Assembly: GCA_934085875.1 (NCBI GenBank)
Contig: CAKOHQ010000056.1
Location: forward strand, 1 to 6,019
Source of the DNA: an uncultured Bacilli bacterium
GTDB taxonomy: Bacteria; Bacillota_I; Bacilli_A; RF39; UBA660
Direction: 5' to 3'
Length of the DNA stretch: 6,019 nt
Part shown: one piece after another, positions 4,962 to 6,019 of the stretch
How the letters are laid out: each line of letters begins with the position of its first letter
Numbering within the stretch: position 1 is the first letter of the stretch
The notes under the pieces: generated by a model
What the model saw: only the letters and a program-made list of their open reading frames with translations
Database searches by the model: none
What the model was told of the DNA's origin: nothing
Made by a program: the position numbers and the translations under genes

Positions 4962-6019
4962 CTAACTTAATTTCAATGTATAAGGATTTGAACTAGTTCC
5001 ATCTCCTCCTGAAATTAGTACACTTGATTTGATATTTATAGCTGGTCGCAAAGCCAAATAAGTAGCATTAACAAATCTTCCGAAAGAACCTTCAGAACGG
5101 ACACTACCTACAGAAGCATTACTATCAGAATAATTATAATTATCTGCAGTCATTAACCACCAATCATAAAAACCTGAATCAATTAAATAAGCACTTTTAT
5201 ATGACATTGTTGCAGAATTTAATACACCCATTCCAGCATATTTGACTTCTGGATATGTTAATAAACCTACTGGATATGTTAAATCTTTATTTACTTTTAC
5301 TCCTTTTATCGTTGTATTACTTGTATTATTCTTTGATGTAAATCTTGAATAATCATTATTTGCACCTTTAGCACATTCCAATGATGTTGCATATTGTCCA
5401 TTGTATTTTGTATTTTCTTGTCCTATTCCTGTTCCACTTTTTAATGATTTATCATTACAAAATATATTTTCTGCAATATAACCTATATTATTGGTATCTA
5501 CTATATTTGTTTTATACCAAGCTTCTAAATTTGTTTTTATTGTACTACTTACTACATTTGTATGTGTTGCATCATATGCAGTTGGTGCCCATTTATTTCC
5601 GGCAGCAACACAAGTTTCTTCTGTTGTATTTGTTGTATCTACTTCTGCGGCTGTTCCATCACTTTTTAATGTAACACATTGATTTGTATTTGAACTTGTT
5701 TGTCCTGTTAAACCATACATATATCCTACGTATGCATTGTCGTTTTTACTAGAATTAAACGCTATTTTATTTTCTAATCCGTCAAGTACAAGTCTGACAC
5801 TACCATCTCCATTTATTCTTACTATTTTCCAATTTTTTCCTGCAAATGTTACATTATTATCTAAAACATTTCCTCTAAAATAGTAACTTGTTCCATAATC
5901 ATCTGGAGCTGAATTTAAAACTCTTTCTGTTTCAGTAGTTTCATAAGTTGTAGGAATTTCACTTGTTCCCCATGTTGTTCTATTCTCTCCACCTTTTTTG
6001 GCACTACTTATTATTGCAC
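4962..6019 (-). CDS. Secreted pilin-like protein, C-terminal 351 residues (5' end outside the window)
   Basis: The reading frame stays open from the stop (TAG, 4964-4962) to the right edge, so the gene is 5'-truncated here and the in-frame ATG at 5720 is internal. Numbering from the first full codon (6017-6015), recognisable segments are SYYFRGNV (44-51), FAGKNWKIVRINGDG (58-72), YVGYMYGLTG (96-105), WYKTNIVD, LTYPVGLLTYPEV, DWWLMTAD and a C-terminal LRPAINIKS with GGDGTSSNPY. I recognise this pattern from large paralogous families in uncultured Bacilli (RF39-like), whose unseen N-termini often carry a prepilin-type or membrane anchor. The C-terminal part resembles DUF6273-type domains; that name is tentative. 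The composition is Thr/Ser/Asn/Gly-rich, as expected for an extracellular domain. Four cysteines are visible (114, 136, 187, 215). The pair 114/136 lies in an unusual 38-residue insertion. The function is unknown; surface display or adhesion is a guess from family style. G+C is somewhat higher than in the two neighbouring genes. Confidence 0.85.
   Translation of the reverse strand, partial: AIISSAKKGGENRTTWGTSEIPTTYETTETERVLNSAPDDYGTSYYFRGNVLDNNVTFAGKNWKIVRINGDGSVRLVLDGLENKIAFNSSKNDNAYVGYMYGLTGQTSSNTNQCVTLKSDGTAAEVDTTNTTEETCVAAGNKWAPTAYDATHTNVVSSTIKTNLEAWYKTNIVDTNNIGYIAENIFCNDKSLKSGTGIGQENTKYNGQYATSLECAKGANNDYSRFTSKNNTSNTTIKGVKVNKDLTYPVGLLTYPEVKYAGMGVLNSATMSYKSAYLIDSGFYDWWLMTADNYNYSDSNASVGSVRSEGSFGRFVNATYLALRPAINIKSSVLISGGDGTSSNPYTLKLS
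5577..5690 (-). other. Cys-bearing 38-residue insertion in the pilin-like protein
   Basis: In remembered family members a short stretch of the form MYGTTG-ASS-YAATHAN runs straight on to STIK and WYK. Here MYGLTGQTSS and YDATHTN are separated by 38 residues (110-147 of the visible protein). The insert contains QCVTLKSDG and EETCVAAGNKW, giving two Cys 22 positions apart that could close a disulfide loop. By hand count it is 43/114 G+C, against 23/90 just downstream (5570-5481) and 21/70 just upstream (5760-5691) in the gene. The family comparison is from memory. Confidence 0.45.

Noticed and set aside
5381..5682. Two overlapping plus-strand ORFs (97 and 63 codons)
   Set aside because: Antisense shadows of the pilin-like gene. 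The translations are low-complexity Leu/Tyr/Phe or Val/Thr-rich, as expected from the reverse of Asn/Lys/Thr-rich coding sequence.
5718..5720. ATG at 5720 as the start of a 252-residue protein
   Set aside because: The frame continues upstream without a stop to the window edge and encodes conserved family segments (SYYFRGNV, FAGKNWKIVRINGDG). There is also no Shine-Dalgarno sequence before this ATG.
1..6019. CRISPR array, tRNA/rRNA genes, insertion sequence or prophage elements
   Set aside because: No regularly spaced palindromic repeats, no tRNA-like cloverleaf, no terminal inverted repeats and no transposase or integrase coding are visible on either strand.

Overview
The window comes from a very AT-rich bacterium, roughly a quarter G+C or less by eye. 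Its codons are dominated by A/T-ending triplets. It holds three genes, all on the minus strand, so transcription runs from the right edge to the left. The right-hand gene belongs to a secreted/pilin-like protein type that I associate with uncultured gut Bacilli and Mycoplasmatota-like lineages (RF39 and relatives). The AMP-binding domain resembles clostridial/Bacillota acyl-CoA synthetases. The organism assignment is an inference from composition and protein style. All three stop codons are TAA or TAG, and the Trp codons I checked are TGG.

Layout, right to left. (1) Positions 6019-4962 are the last 351 codons of a secreted pilin-like protein. Its start lies outside the window; the frame is open to the right edge, so the ATG at 5720 is not the true start. 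A clean hairpin terminator follows at 4952-4926. (2) Positions 4925-4781 are a regulatory region and leader with an extended -10 promoter, a 21-bp tandem direct repeat inside a possible 27-codon leader ORF, and a strong Shine-Dalgarno sequence. (3) Positions 4780-2039 encode a 913-residue AMP-forming acyl-adenylate/acyl-CoA synthetase-like protein. Residues ~323-913 are a complete enzyme, while residues 1-322 look like a second, decayed copy of the same fold. (4) A 63-bp gap carries a strong extended -10 promoter. (5) Positions 1975-200 encode a 591-residue membrane protein with hybrid histidine-kinase architecture (7 TM, DHp, ATPase, receiver). The phosphoacceptor His is Gly and the receiver Asp is Glu. 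It ends in an A/U-rich terminator that overlaps its last codons. (6) Positions 1-182 are very AT-rich DNA with no gene I can support.

The most interesting point is that two neighbouring genes, probably driven by similar promoters, each carry an apparently dead copy of a known enzyme fold. One is a decayed adenylate-forming domain fused to an intact one. The other is a hybrid histidine kinase that should be unable to do phosphotransfer but keeps its ATP-binding motifs. They could form a functional pair, for example a membrane-bound ATP-responsive scaffold beside an acyl-activating enzyme. That link is inference from adjacency only.
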